A DNA stretch of 22,667 nucleotides from Gemmatimonadota bacterium (GTDB taxonomy: Bacteria; Latescibacterota; UBA2968; UBA8231). The notes under the pieces are model-generated. The model worked only from the letters and a program-made list of their open reading frames with translations. It had not been told where the DNA came from and made no database searches. The DNA is taken from the NCBI GenBank assembly GCA_026706165.1, contig JAPOZF010000359.1, positions 2,997-25,663 on the forward strand. The letters are read 5' to 3'. How positions within the stretch are numbered: position 1 is the stretch's first letter; the number at the start of each line of letters is the position of its first letter. A program made the position numbers and the translations under genes. Below are positions 1 through 8,504 of this stretch, piece after piece.

Positions 1-1766
1 TCGGGATCGGCCCTGCCGCGAGACTCGATCGTCACCTGCGGCCGCTGCGGATCGGGAATGAGACTGCCCTCGCCGATGCGCAGCTGGTCCGGGTGCCGGT
101 CGTTGTCGTCGTTGTCGTCGACGTAGTCGTAGAGCACGTTGGTGGCCTCTGGATCATAATTCGTACGGCCCCCCGTTCGCACAGGACGCACGCTCGTGGT
201 GTAATCGTCGTCCATGCCGAACCCCTCGGCGAAGACGGACCATGGGCCATGTCTCCAGGACAGGTTGAGCATGAAGCCGACGGCGTGCTCGTCCCCCCGA
301 ATGCCGGAGATGGCGCGGTGCCTGTCGAGCCCGCCCGAGGGGTATTTGCGGTAGGTCGTGTTGAGGTTGGCCTCGCCGTAGAAGTCGATGCCGTGGAAGT
401 CGCGGATCTCGGTCGAAATCCCCGCGATCTGGTTCGCCGTCGGCAGGCCGTAATCGAAGACGACCTCTCGCCGGTTCAGCCCGTTCTTCACGTTCCCTTC
501 GGCCCTCGTCACGAGCCGGAACTGAGGCACGTCATCGTCGTCGGTCTGCCGGTTCGAGGTCGCCTCGATGCGGTAGTCGTTTGCCACGACGAGCCGGAAG
601 CGGACATCCCTGATGTTGAAGACCGCGTCCTCGGCCTCCTCCGGTGTAAGGCGAAGTCGATCTGTCAGCAGTGTTCTCAGATCGGTCACATCCGCTTCCG
701 GTCGCTCCACCAGCGGATACTTGAGCACTATATCCTCGGTTCCGCTCGCCGTCAGGAAACCGCGCTCCAGCCGGCCACCCTCCACCAGGGGTCGGAAACC
801 GATGTCGCTGCCCAGTATTACGGTGTCGATCCGAGCCATGACGGGAGGCTCCGTATCGGGCAGCTCGCGCACGAGTGTCGTGTGGATCTGCACGTCGTCG
901 CTGAAGAGGACGACTCCGCCTTCGCCGTCCTCGGGCGAGTCGTCGGACAGCCGCAGTACGAGAAGCTCCAACCGCTCGGACAGCTGCACGGCGCTGAGGA
1001 ACCCCTTCATCGGATTCCCCGTGAAGGCGTCGCGGGTGGCGCTGTTGTTGTGACTGTTGATGAAATTCAGGCCCACCGTCAGGAAGTCGGCCACATCCAC
1101 CTCCGCCCTGCCGCCCATGAGGTTGGTAAAATTGGAGAAGCTCACGAGGCCGCCGAAGGCGGGGTTCGAGATTCTCGACAGCACACCGGTGAAGCGGAAA
1201 CGGTGGGCTGCGTAGCTGCCCACCAGTCCGTTGAAGCCGGCCTTGCGGAACGTCATGGGTGTGAGAGTGGCGAACATCTCGTCCCCAACGGTGAGCGCGT
1301 ACCCCCGCCCGCCGCTTACGTCGGAGGCGATGACCAGGCGGTCGAACCACCGGATGTAGCGCGCATCCTGCAGCACCTGGGAACCGCCCGAACTGGCCGG
1401 CTGTGTCTGGCGCCAGTCGTAGATCAGCCACCCCTGCGTGATGAGGTCGCCGTACTGATCGTAGAAGTAGGCCCCCTCCTGTGTGCTGCTCACATACCGC
1501 TTGTAGATGTCGGAAGCGTAGTTCGTGTATTCCCACTGGCGGCGGCCCCGCTCGCCGAACATCGATGCCGGCAGGTACCAGCGACCGATGGTCGGGTCGA
1601 GGGCCTCTGCGTAGATATTCACCCCCCGGGGACGGTAGAGGACTTCGTCCCCGACGCGGTTGCCGATCCGAAAACCGTACGGCCCTTGAGCGAGCAGGGG
1701 GAGGGGAATCAGGGCCGCCAGCAGTACGCTCGTCCCGAGAATTCCGGCACGTGGATGGCCAGCCAT
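1..1766 (-). CDS. Large secreted/outer-membrane protein, paralogue of the next gene (3' end outside window)
   Basis: An uninterrupted minus-strand frame runs from an ATG at 1766 off the left edge (588 complete codons). The N-terminus is a clear Sec signal peptide (basic start, hydrophobic stretch, cleavage probably after PLLA). The rest is rich in aromatic and acidic residues, with no cytoplasmic enzyme motif. It is a diverged copy of the upstream neighbour. Shared landmarks in the same order are W-L-I-Y-D-W-R-Q near residue 120, LSDDSPEDGEGG near 270, ANDYRI, DYGLPTAN, DFYGE, and the acidic DDNDDND near 549-555. The start lies 2 bp after the neighbour's stop, so translation is probably coupled. 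I infer a beta-rich cell-surface or outer-membrane protein. The function is unknown; a role in surface assembly, adhesion or transport is only a guess. Confidence 0.85.
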   Translation of the reverse strand, partial: MAGHPRAGILGTSVLLAALIPLPLLAQGPYGFRIGNRVGDEVLYRPRGVNIYAEALDPTIGRWYLPASMFGERGRRQWEYTNYASDIYKRYVSSTQEGAYFYDQYGDLITQGWLIYDWRQTQPASSGGSQVLQDARYIRWFDRLVIASDVSGGRGYALTVGDEMFATLTPMTFRKAGFNGLVGSYAAHRFRFTGVLSRISNPAFGGLVSFSNFTNLMGGRAEVDVADFLTVGLNFINSHNNSATRDAFTGNPMKGFLSAVQLSERLELLVLRLSDDSPEDGEGGVVLFSDDVQIHTTLVRELPDTEPPVMARIDTVILGSDIGFRPLVEGGRLERGFLTASGTEDIVLKYPLVERPEADVTDLRTLLTDRLRLTPEEAEDAVFNIRDVRFRLVVANDYRIEATSNRQTDDDDVPQFRLVTRAEGNVKNGLNRREVVFDYGLPTANQIAGISTEIRDFHGIDFYGEANLNTTYRKYPSGGLDRHRAISGIRGDEHAVGFMLNLSWRHGPWSVFAEGFGMDDDYTTSVRPVRTGGRTNYDPEATNVLYDYVDDNDDNDRHPDQLRIGEGSLIPDPQRPQVTIESRGRADP

Positions 1767-1768
1767 CG

Positions 1769-4609
1769 TCATTCGAGTCCGGCGTAAATGGTGAAAAAGC
1801 TCATGGCCTCCGTCTCCCCCTCCCACTCCCGGGCGAAAACGATGTCCGGATCCGTCCTGGCCAGCTCGATGAGTTCTGTCGAGAGGCGCGTGATTCGGAC
1901 GCCAAGCTGAGTGGTCAGACGATAGCCGAGATACCCGGACCGGTTCGACATCTGAACGCCAAACACGGCCGAGCGGAGATCCCCGGTTTCACCGGCCAGG
2001 CGCTGTTCGATCATGGCCTCTTCGTCCACGGTGCGTTCCGCGAAGCGGGCCAGCTCGATCCCGGCGGCGATTTCACTGCGCCTGAGAAACGGCAAGCGGG
2101 CCATCAGCGTGAACAGGCCCTGCCAGTGGTGCCGATCGTCGTCCTCGGCTGCGAAGGCCTCCTGATACAGGAACTCGCTCTTCAGCTTCGGGTACAGACT
2201 CAATCCCGCCGCATCGAGACGGTATTCGACCTTGTTCACGAGCCCTAAGAAGGTGGTCGCCTCGTCGAGCGGCCGGCCGTCGATGTCGCGGGCGCCCTTC
2301 TCCTGGTTGTAGAATTCGTGCTTGAGCTTGTTGATGATTTTCAGTCGCGGGACCCCTGCGTAATCGAAGCCGACCCAGCCCGTGTTGATCCACGTATCGG
2401 GCGCCGGCAGGATGTCCGGTACGAGGGGCTGCAGCGGCGCAGCCCTGAAGAGCGCCGACGCCCTGCGGTCGTCGGGGATGCTGTCCGAAACCCTCCTGAG
2501 CATGTCGAAGACCCGCACCCGTCCGAGGCCGGCGTATTCCCTGTCGATGGTGAACAGGGCGTAGGTGCCCGTGTTCCGGCGCTCGTCGGAGAACATCTCC
2601 TCCTCGATTCGGCCCAGGAACAGCCGGGACTCGGGCGTCAGATGAATTCCCCCGAAGATGTTATAGCCCCGTCGGTCTGCTTTGTACGGGTAATCGGGTA
2701 AGTCATCGTCCTCGAATCGATCGATCCAGGCATTGTTGTTCAAATCGATGCCGAAGAGAAACTCCGGGCGGTCCACATCGTGACGCAGAAACGGCTCGTC
2801 GTAGTCGGGAATCCTGTTCGGAATGGCGCCGGAATCGTTCTGGTTGAAATCAGAGATGAAGTCCCAGTTCTCGTCCCAGCCCGGGTAGACCTGCGTATCG
2901 GTCGTACCACCGCCCGCCCTCGACCAGTCCGCCCGGCGATCGTTGTCGTCGTTGTCGTCGACGAATTCGTAGAGCACGCTGACGGGCTGATCGTACTTGA
3001 AGTCCCCCTGATTGTCGGAGACGAACGCGCTCGTCGAGTAGTCCTCGTCTATGGAGTAGAGCTCCGCGAAGGCAAAGTAAGGGTAGTCCTGCCTGGAGAT
3101 CGTCAGCAGCGAGGCCCCGGCGCTGCGGGACGAGATTTCGTGCCCTTTGTTGGCGCTGAAGCGAAAGGTGTTGGGATACTGCGAATAGCGCACATTCCGA
3201 TCCCACTCGCCGTAGAAGTCGAAGCCGAGCAAGTCCGTGGCCTCGACCGTGAACCCACCCACCAGGTTCGCCGTGGGCAGACCGTAGTGGAAACTCACCA
3301 CCTGAACATTGGTAAGGTGCGCAACGTTGCCCCGCGCCCGCTCGATGGTAAACAGAACGGGCTCCTCCTGGTCGATGAGGGCACCAGTCAGCGGCGGCTG
3401 GGGAACGTCCTTCTCCCCGCCGGTGCCGGTCTGCCGGTTCGACCACATCTGGATCCGGTAGTCGTTGGCCAGCACGTATTCGAACTCGACCTCGATGATG
3501 TTGCTGGCATCGATCCGGGTGCCGTCTTCTCGCAGGAGTTGGAAGGCGGGATCGGTGAAGTCGTAGTTCAGGACTATGCGCTCGGTGCCGTCGGCGGCGA
3601 GATAGCCCTCCCGGTCGAACCCCCCGACCACGGCCGGCCACTCCGTTCCCGGCCGCACCACCTCGGCGAGGGTGTGAACCGTCTCCTGCCCCGTGTCGAA
3701 GTCCTTGACGGTGATCTGTACGTCGTGGCCGAACAGAGCCGCGCCACCCTCCCCATCCTCGGGACTGTCATCGCTCAGGACGATGGCGATCGCCGTCACC
3801 GGCGTCCCGCTCTGACCGAGCGTGAGGCTGCCGGCAATCGGGTCGCCCCTCTCGAGGGCGGTGTTGCCGTTGCGGGCATCGACCAGGGTGCCGCCCAGGG
3901 TGATGTGATCTCCGACCTGGACCGTGGCCCTGCCGCCCACGAGGCTCGTGATGTTTCGCCGTCTCAGAGGCGAGGTCGTGGCAAAAGGGGCAGGGTCGCT
4001 GATGCGCGATGCCAGAATCGTCGCCGCATACCGGTCCGACGCGAAGTCGATCTGGACCCCGTTGAAATCCGGTTTCGAGAAGGTCATGGGCGTGAGTGTG
4101 GTGCGCAGCTCGGTGCCCACGGTGACGGCATAGCCGTACTGCCCTTGCGAATCGCCGCTCACCGTGAGGTTGGTAAAGAAGCTGCCGAAATTCCTGCCCT
4201 TGAAAATACCGCTGCCATCTGAGGAGGGCCGTTGCTGCCGCCAGTCGTAGATCAGCCAACCGAAACCGATGTAGTCACCGTAGAAATCGTAAAAGTAGTC
4301 GCCGTTGATCCTGGTATCGACGTAGCGCTGATAGTACTGGCGGGCGTAGTTCGAGTATTCCGATTGCCGCCACCGGTAGTCGTTGTACAGCTCCTGTGGC
4401 ACGTACCATCGCCGCACGACAGGATCGAGGGCGCCGAACATGACGCCCCGCCCTCTCGGCTCGAAGGAGATGGCGCCCCCCTCCTGCACGCCGAGCCGGG
4501 CGCCGTACTGCTGGGCGTCGAGATCCGGGGCGTTCGCCAAGGCCGTCAGGCCCAGAAACAGTGCCGCGAAAATCGCTCTGCCAGCAGGCGGTTCGTCAAT
4601 ACGCGACAC
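1769..4609 (-). CDS. Large putative beta-barrel/surface protein with calcium-loop-like motifs
   Basis: A protein of about 946 residues with an N-terminal Sec signal (hydrophobic AIFAALFLGLTALA followed by DAQ). I chose the GTG at 4609: it has a GGGGG six bases upstream and overlaps the preceding gene by only 14 bp. An ATG at 4651 would add 14 residues and overlap by 56 bp. The acidic motif DDNDDND lies about 550 residues in. About 70 residues further on, DLNNNAWIDRFE fits the EF-hand/dockerin-type loop spacing (D1, N3, N5, I8, D9, E12), so calcium binding is plausible. The C-terminal third alternates polar and hydrophobic residues in short strands, ending SFFTIYAGLE, as expected of an outer-membrane barrel. 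It is a paralogue of the downstream gene and the middle gene of a three-gene unit. I know of no experimentally characterised homologue. Confidence 0.88.
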   Translation of the reverse strand: MSRIDEPPAGRAIFAALFLGLTALANAPDLDAQQYGARLGVQEGGAISFEPRGRGVMFGALDPVVRRWYVPQELYNDYRWRQSEYSNYARQYYQRYVDTRINGDYFYDFYGDYIGFGWLIYDWRQQRPSSDGSGIFKGRNFGSFFTNLTVSGDSQGQYGYAVTVGTELRTTLTPMTFSKPDFNGVQIDFASDRYAATILASRISDPAPFATTSPLRRRNITSLVGGRATVQVGDHITLGGTLVDARNGNTALERGDPIAGSLTLGQSGTPVTAIAIVLSDDSPEDGEGGAALFGHDVQITVKDFDTGQETVHTLAEVVRPGTEWPAVVGGFDREGYLAADGTERIVLNYDFTDPAFQLLREDGTRIDASNIIEVEFEYVLANDYRIQMWSNRQTGTGGEKDVPQPPLTGALIDQEEPVLFTIERARGNVAHLTNVQVVSFHYGLPTANLVGGFTVEATDLLGFDFYGEWDRNVRYSQYPNTFRFSANKGHEISSRSAGASLLTISRQDYPYFAFAELYSIDEDYSTSAFVSDNQGDFKYDQPVSVLYEFVDDNDDNDRRADWSRAGGGTTDTQVYPGWDENWDFISDFNQNDSGAIPNRIPDYDEPFLRHDVDRPEFLFGIDLNNNAWIDRFEDDDLPDYPYKADRRGYNIFGGIHLTPESRLFLGRIEEEMFSDERRNTGTYALFTIDREYAGLGRVRVFDMLRRVSDSIPDDRRASALFRAAPLQPLVPDILPAPDTWINTGWVGFDYAGVPRLKIINKLKHEFYNQEKGARDIDGRPLDEATTFLGLVNKVEYRLDAAGLSLYPKLKSEFLYQEAFAAEDDDRHHWQGLFTLMARLPFLRRSEIAAGIELARFAERTVDEEAMIEQRLAGETGDLRSAVFGVQMSNRSGYLGYRLTTQLGVRITRLSTELIELARTDPDIVFAREWEGETEAMSFFTIYAGLE

Positions 4610-6827
4610 CGACGACCCCCGCGCTTTGCGCGTCAGCCGAGCCGGGAACATTCATTGAGACGGCGTACACATAGTTGCCGGGTGGGACGAGCTCGCCGAC
4701 CTGGTTCCGTCCGTCCCATGTGTGTCGGTAGCGGCCGCTGCGGCGTCCCTGCGTTTGCGAGCTGACCAGGCGACCCGAGAGGTCGAAAATCCGCACCTCT
4801 ACTGCGAGCGCCGGCGCGACGTTCGTCACGTCGTACTGTATGGTCACCGTGTCGTTGATGCCGTCCTGGTTCGGCGTGAAGACGCCGATGTCCGTGCCGA
4901 CATTGACGAGCAACTGGTCGACGACCTGCACGTCCACGAAGAGGTTCTTCTCCTTGAGCGTTCCGACAGGCCCGGTCACGACGTCGTCGGGATCCACCAG
5001 CTGTCCACGGCTCAGATCGGTTGCATTCCCCGCTATCACCGGATGCGCGAACAGCCTGTCGGCGCTGTTCCGCGCCCCGCCGCTGAACCGCGTTCCCACT
5101 CGCAGGACGGCGCTGCTGAAGTCGATTTTCAAGAGAGTGCTGTCCCGCTGCACCTGGGGGAAGGAGATGACGAACCCGTCTTGCCGCGATTCTTCGATGC
5201 CGAACTGCCCCTGTGTCACCGGTGGATTCGCCAGCGACTGCCCGGTGAAGTCGGCGAAGGTGACATTTCCGTCAGGCTCTGAGATCTCGACCCGGCCGAC
5301 GCTCTCAGTCCTCACCGGCGTCCTGACCTCGAAGCGGTCGAACCCGGAATCCCGCCCGTCAGATCTGTAGAGGACGGCGTAGGTGAACTCCGTCTCCCGG
5401 CCGACCTCGGCTTGGCGCGGGAAGATTTCGGCTATGAGTGATTGGGCGAAGGCGGGTTTCGTCACGTCCACGGCAAGGGCCCCGGTCCCGGTGGCGGCGT
5501 TGAAGCTGTCGTTGAAGAATTGGATCATGAACTGGAAGTACCGTCGCGGCGTCGGTGAGGCAACCGGCGTTCCGGCCAGGGGATCAGCGAGCCGGCCTTC
5601 GTCCACGACCCCATCCAGAGGATAGGGCGCCGACCACGAGCTCCAGTTCGTCAGATCGTCCCGGATGACGGACCTCTCGTCGGCGTCGAGGTCGAAATAG
5701 TCGTCCTCGTCGAGGGCGAGGCGCAGCCGGTCCTCCAGCGGCAAACTGGTGAAGTCCAGCAACACCTCGCGCCCGTCGCGGGATTCGTGATCCAGAAGCG
5801 TTTCCACCACCGACTTCAGGTCCGCGTCCTCCACGTCCTCGGCCTTCTTCCACAGGGCATCGATGGGCACATCGGTGATGAGGGCGCCCGATCGGAGCTG
5901 GCGGCCCGAAGATTGCACGCCGATGCGGGTGTACTCAACCGGTTCGGGATCGATTCCCGTCCGGGTGCGGATCAGAGCCCGAGACCTGGCCTCGTCGCCG
6001 ATTTTTTCCCGGACCCAGCGCAGGTTTCCGAGGATCGCCGGTTCACCGAAGTCGAAGATGTCCGAAAGATAAAGGGCCTGTGGCGCAAACCCCTCGCTGA
6101 ACACCTCGAACTCGGCGATCTCGAAGGTGGGCCGGGCCGTGGATCGGAAGCGGATATGGCGTACGAATCTCGTGTCGAAGCGGATGTCGACATCGACCTC
6201 CTCATTCTGTCCTTCTTCCGCCACTTCGTCCCAGATCAGACTGTTAGCCCGTACGGCCTCGGGAGACCCATCGTTGAGGACCAGCTGGTAGCCCTTGGTG
6301 AAGTCGCGCCTGAAGGCGGCCCGCGGAGAGAACCGGATGCGGTTGACGGCGAACACCGAACCGAGGTCGAAATTGAGGATCAGACCCTTGGCACCGGATG
6401 CTCCGAAACGCTCCGCGGCGACGACGAGGGCCGTATTGGCATCGCCGTCGTGCATGTTCCTGAAGTCGGGTTCGAGAATCTCGAAGGACGGGATCGGTGT
6501 TTTCACGCTCCCGCCCCTGGACGCCGACGTGAAACCGATGAGGATGTTCTCACTCGTGTCCGCCTCCGAGGGAAAAATCCAGGTCTCTTTCCCCTCGCGC
6601 TCGAAGTCCACGACGCCACCAGGAGTGTTGGTGTGCTCGATCGCCTGGTCAGACACGATCACGGTGGCCGCGACCTGGCCACCGCCGTCGCGCCACGGAA
6701 GGCCGTCGACTCCACCCATGACCAAGAGCTCGGTGGCCGCGGTGGCGGCCGAAATCGAGGCGGCCAGAAACGTCGCAACCAGACCGGCACGCACGTTGAC
6801 TATCGCTGTCAGCAGAGGATTACACAT
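4596..6827 (-). CDS. Secreted protein with discoidin-like domain and FlgD-type Ig C-terminus
   Basis: A 743-residue exported protein. Signal peptide residues 1 to about 31 (hydrophobic GLVATFLAASISAATA). Residues about 127-245 resemble an F5/8-type (discoidin) jelly roll: HDGDANTA, then LNFDLGSVFAVNRIRFSP and VRHIRFRST. The last 95 or so residues form a FlgD/gliding-motility-type Ig module: FTPNQDGINDT, EVRIFDLSGRLV, then HTWDGRNQVGELVPPGNYVY. Such C-terminal modules occur on secreted proteins of FCB-group bacteria, some of them sorting signals. The middle has no recognised domain. An AGAGGA lies 11 bases before the ATG. It is first in the unit with the two large surface proteins and overlaps the next gene. 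I infer a ligand-binding or scaffold partner of those proteins. Codons 32-42 contain one arm of a 31-bp inverted repeat. Confidence 0.88.
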   Translation of the reverse strand: MCNPLLTAIVNVRAGLVATFLAASISAATAATELLVMGGVDGLPWRDGGGQVAATVIVSDQAIEHTNTPGGVVDFEREGKETWIFPSEADTSENILIGFTSASRGGSVKTPIPSFEILEPDFRNMHDGDANTALVVAAERFGASGAKGLILNFDLGSVFAVNRIRFSPRAAFRRDFTKGYQLVLNDGSPEAVRANSLIWDEVAEEGQNEEVDVDIRFDTRFVRHIRFRSTARPTFEIAEFEVFSEGFAPQALYLSDIFDFGEPAILGNLRWVREKIGDEARSRALIRTRTGIDPEPVEYTRIGVQSSGRQLRSGALITDVPIDALWKKAEDVEDADLKSVVETLLDHESRDGREVLLDFTSLPLEDRLRLALDEDDYFDLDADERSVIRDDLTNWSSWSAPYPLDGVVDEGRLADPLAGTPVASPTPRRYFQFMIQFFNDSFNAATGTGALAVDVTKPAFAQSLIAEIFPRQAEVGRETEFTYAVLYRSDGRDSGFDRFEVRTPVRTESVGRVEISEPDGNVTFADFTGQSLANPPVTQGQFGIEESRQDGFVISFPQVQRDSTLLKIDFSSAVLRVGTRFSGGARNSADRLFAHPVIAGNATDLSRGQLVDPDDVVTGPVGTLKEKNLFVDVQVVDQLLVNVGTDIGVFTPNQDGINDTVTIQYDVTNVAPALAVEVRIFDLSGRLVSSQTQGRRSGRYRHTWDGRNQVGELVPPGNYVYAVSMNVPGSADAQSAGVVGVAY
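6694..6724 (+). repeat. 31-bp inverted repeat, arm A
   Basis: These 31 bases are identical to the reverse complement of 9475-9505. The similarity continues imperfectly for about 14 more bases. This arm lies inside the FlgD-type gene, just after its signal peptide codons (residues ELLVMGGVDG). Confidence 0.9.
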
Positions 6828-6851
6828 CGACGCAGGATTCCTCTATACCAG

Positions 6852-6872
6852 AAAAAGGGGAGCTCGATCCCC
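6852..6872 (-). terminator. Short Rho-independent-type terminator after the TPR lipoprotein gene
   Basis: Read on the minus strand, GGGGA and TCCCC form a 5-bp stem around a 6-base loop (TCGAGC), followed directly by five Ts. It sits between the TPR gene stop (6946) and the start of the FlgD-type gene (6827). The stem is short, so termination may be partial. Just downstream, TGGTATAGA resembles an extended -10, but its start point would leave almost no leader before 6827. Confidence 0.45.
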
Positions 6873-6945
6873 GTTCCTAAGAGGTAAGGTCGATTAAAGA
6901 CGGCAACGTATGATTATCCGAGGCGTCGATCAAGCGGACGGCCCC

Positions 6946-8445
6946 TCAGTTACCCCGCTGTGTCAGCTCCCTGGCCCTTTCTTTGATTCGCTCGCTGTCG
7001 TCGGGCCGGCCCAGGGTGCCGTACACATCGCTGAGGTAGAGGTGAGCCACGGCGTTCTCCGGTTGCAGCTCCGTAACCCGCTCATAGGCTGCCGCGGCGC
7101 TGTCGAACCGGGCCAGCCTCACGTACGAGGCGCCGAGATTCAGATGCGCCCGGGCGTAGGTCGGGCGCAGCTCGATGGCGCGCCGCAGCAAGCCGATGGA
7201 TCCTCGAAAATCGCCTCTGCGAAAGTGGATGTCAGCACGATTCAAGAAAGCCTCGGGAAGGCTCGTGTCGAGACGGGACGCTTCCTCGAAAGCCCTCAGC
7301 GCCTCGGGAAGTCGATCCAGCTCGCGGTAGGTCCATCCGAGTCGCATCTGCGCGATGGGGTCCTCCCCATCCAGCTCGACGGCTCGCTGCAGGGGAACGA
7401 CGGCTTCGTCCGCCCTGCCGCTTTCGAGGAGCGCCATGCCCAGCGCCGATTGAGGGTCCTTGCGGTCGCGATCGATCTCGGCGGATTGGCGGAGTTCGGG
7501 GATGGCCTTATCGAGCCGTCCCGCCATCATGTGGACCAGGCCCATGTGGTAGTGATCCTTCGCCGAGCCGAGTGAGACGGCTCCGTACCTCGGCGGCGTG
7601 ACCTCCGCGTGGAGTCTGCCGAGCAGCTGGCGCATGCGCTTGGCTCTTTCCACAAGGCGCCGCCCTTTCTCCTGGTGGCCTTGCCGCATGTACATAGTGC
7701 CCAGAGTATACTGGATCTTGTGATCTATGGGATTGAGTTCAGCCGCTCTTTCGAGGCTGGCGACCGCTTTGTCGAAATCGCGGATGTCGCCGTAGGCCAT
7801 TCCGAGGTTGAAGTAGGACTCCGCATCGTCGGGAGCGTAATGCACGGCTTTTTCGAGAGGGGATATCGCTTCCTGCCGAAGACCCTGATTCCGGTAGATG
7901 AGGCCGAGTTTCTTGTGGGCGGGGGCGACAGTGGAGTCCGCTCTCAGGGCAGAGATAAAGGCCTCGGTGGCGAGTCGAGTGCTGTCCAGGTAGTCGTACA
8001 TGATGCCGAGGTTGTAGTAGGGACCGGGCCTCAGTGAATCGAGGGCAATCGCTCTTTGAAAAGCCGCGATGGCGTCTTCGCCGTGGCGCTGCCAGGTCTC
8101 GGTGTACGGTTTCGAAGTGAACCGCGCAGTGTGGATGATCCCGAGAAGCTCGAAGAACCTGGCGTCGTCGGGTGCGAGTGCCATGGCCGCCTCGATCTGG
8201 CGCTCGGCCTCCTGGTGCCGACCAAGAGACAGATAGGACTTGGCGAGATAGAGGTGTCCTTCCCGGTCATCCGGTCGATCTCTGGCGAGCCTCTCGAGGA
8301 CGTCGATCGCCGAGGCGTGCTCCCCTTTCCAGTAATGACCCTTTCCCTGCTCCAACAGCCGATTCATCTCGGCCTCGTTCTCCCCGCAGCCACCGAGGAG
8401 AGCGCCGGAGACGAAGAGGACAAGTCCGAGCGGAATGGCGCACAT
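6946..8445 (-). CDS. TPR-repeat lipoprotein
   Basis: 499 residues. The start at 8445 gives MCAIPLGLVLFVSGALLGGC, a lipoprotein signal with lipobox L-G-G-C, so the mature protein should be lipid-anchored at Cys20. The frame stays open upstream to 8538, but that extension would translate the terminator hairpin of the preceding gene and bury the signal peptide. The mature part is almost wholly TPR repeats (about a dozen), with recurring pairs such as YYNLGIMY, YFNLGMAY and HLNLGASYVRLARFDSA. TPR solenoids bind other proteins, so an envelope scaffold or assembly role is likely, possibly for the neighbouring surface proteins (inference). No Shine-Dalgarno sequence precedes the ATG, which immediately follows the terminator's T-run. 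Confidence 0.9.
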   Translation of the reverse strand: MCAIPLGLVLFVSGALLGGCGENEAEMNRLLEQGKGHYWKGEHASAIDVLERLARDRPDDREGHLYLAKSYLSLGRHQEAERQIEAAMALAPDDARFFELLGIIHTARFTSKPYTETWQRHGEDAIAAFQRAIALDSLRPGPYYNLGIMYDYLDSTRLATEAFISALRADSTVAPAHKKLGLIYRNQGLRQEAISPLEKAVHYAPDDAESYFNLGMAYGDIRDFDKAVASLERAAELNPIDHKIQYTLGTMYMRQGHQEKGRRLVERAKRMRQLLGRLHAEVTPPRYGAVSLGSAKDHYHMGLVHMMAGRLDKAIPELRQSAEIDRDRKDPQSALGMALLESGRADEAVVPLQRAVELDGEDPIAQMRLGWTYRELDRLPEALRAFEEASRLDTSLPEAFLNRADIHFRRGDFRGSIGLLRRAIELRPTYARAHLNLGASYVRLARFDSAAAAYERVTELQPENAVAHLYLSDVYGTLGRPDDSERIKERARELTQRGN

Positions 8446-8482
8446 AAAAACAGGGGGAGGCTTGATCAGCCCCCCCCTGTTT
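8446..8482 (-). terminator. Strong Rho-independent terminator abutting the TPR gene start
   Basis: On the minus strand, 8482-8468 and 8462-8448 form a 15-bp stem around the 5-base loop 8467-8463, with one G-U pair in the RNA and otherwise perfect pairing. The stem is G/C-rich and ends in a run of five Ts at 8450-8446. It begins 22 bp after the stop of the CBM9-like gene. The T-run ends at the base before the TPR start codon. Confidence 0.85.
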
Positions 8483-8504
8483 CCGGTGTTCGTTGGACGC
8501 GGTT

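Noticed and set aside
101..120. GTTGTCGTC tandem run as a microsatellite (also at 2941-2960)
   Set aside because: It is the codons of the conserved DDNDDND motif in both paralogues, better explained by protein constraint.
93..4222. Long plus-strand open frames opposite the two giant surface genes (93-1787, 2780-4222)
   Set aside because: Antisense shadows in GC-rich DNA: valine/glycine/arginine-rich products, no domain, no ribosome site, while the minus strand encodes proteins with signal peptides and mutual homology.
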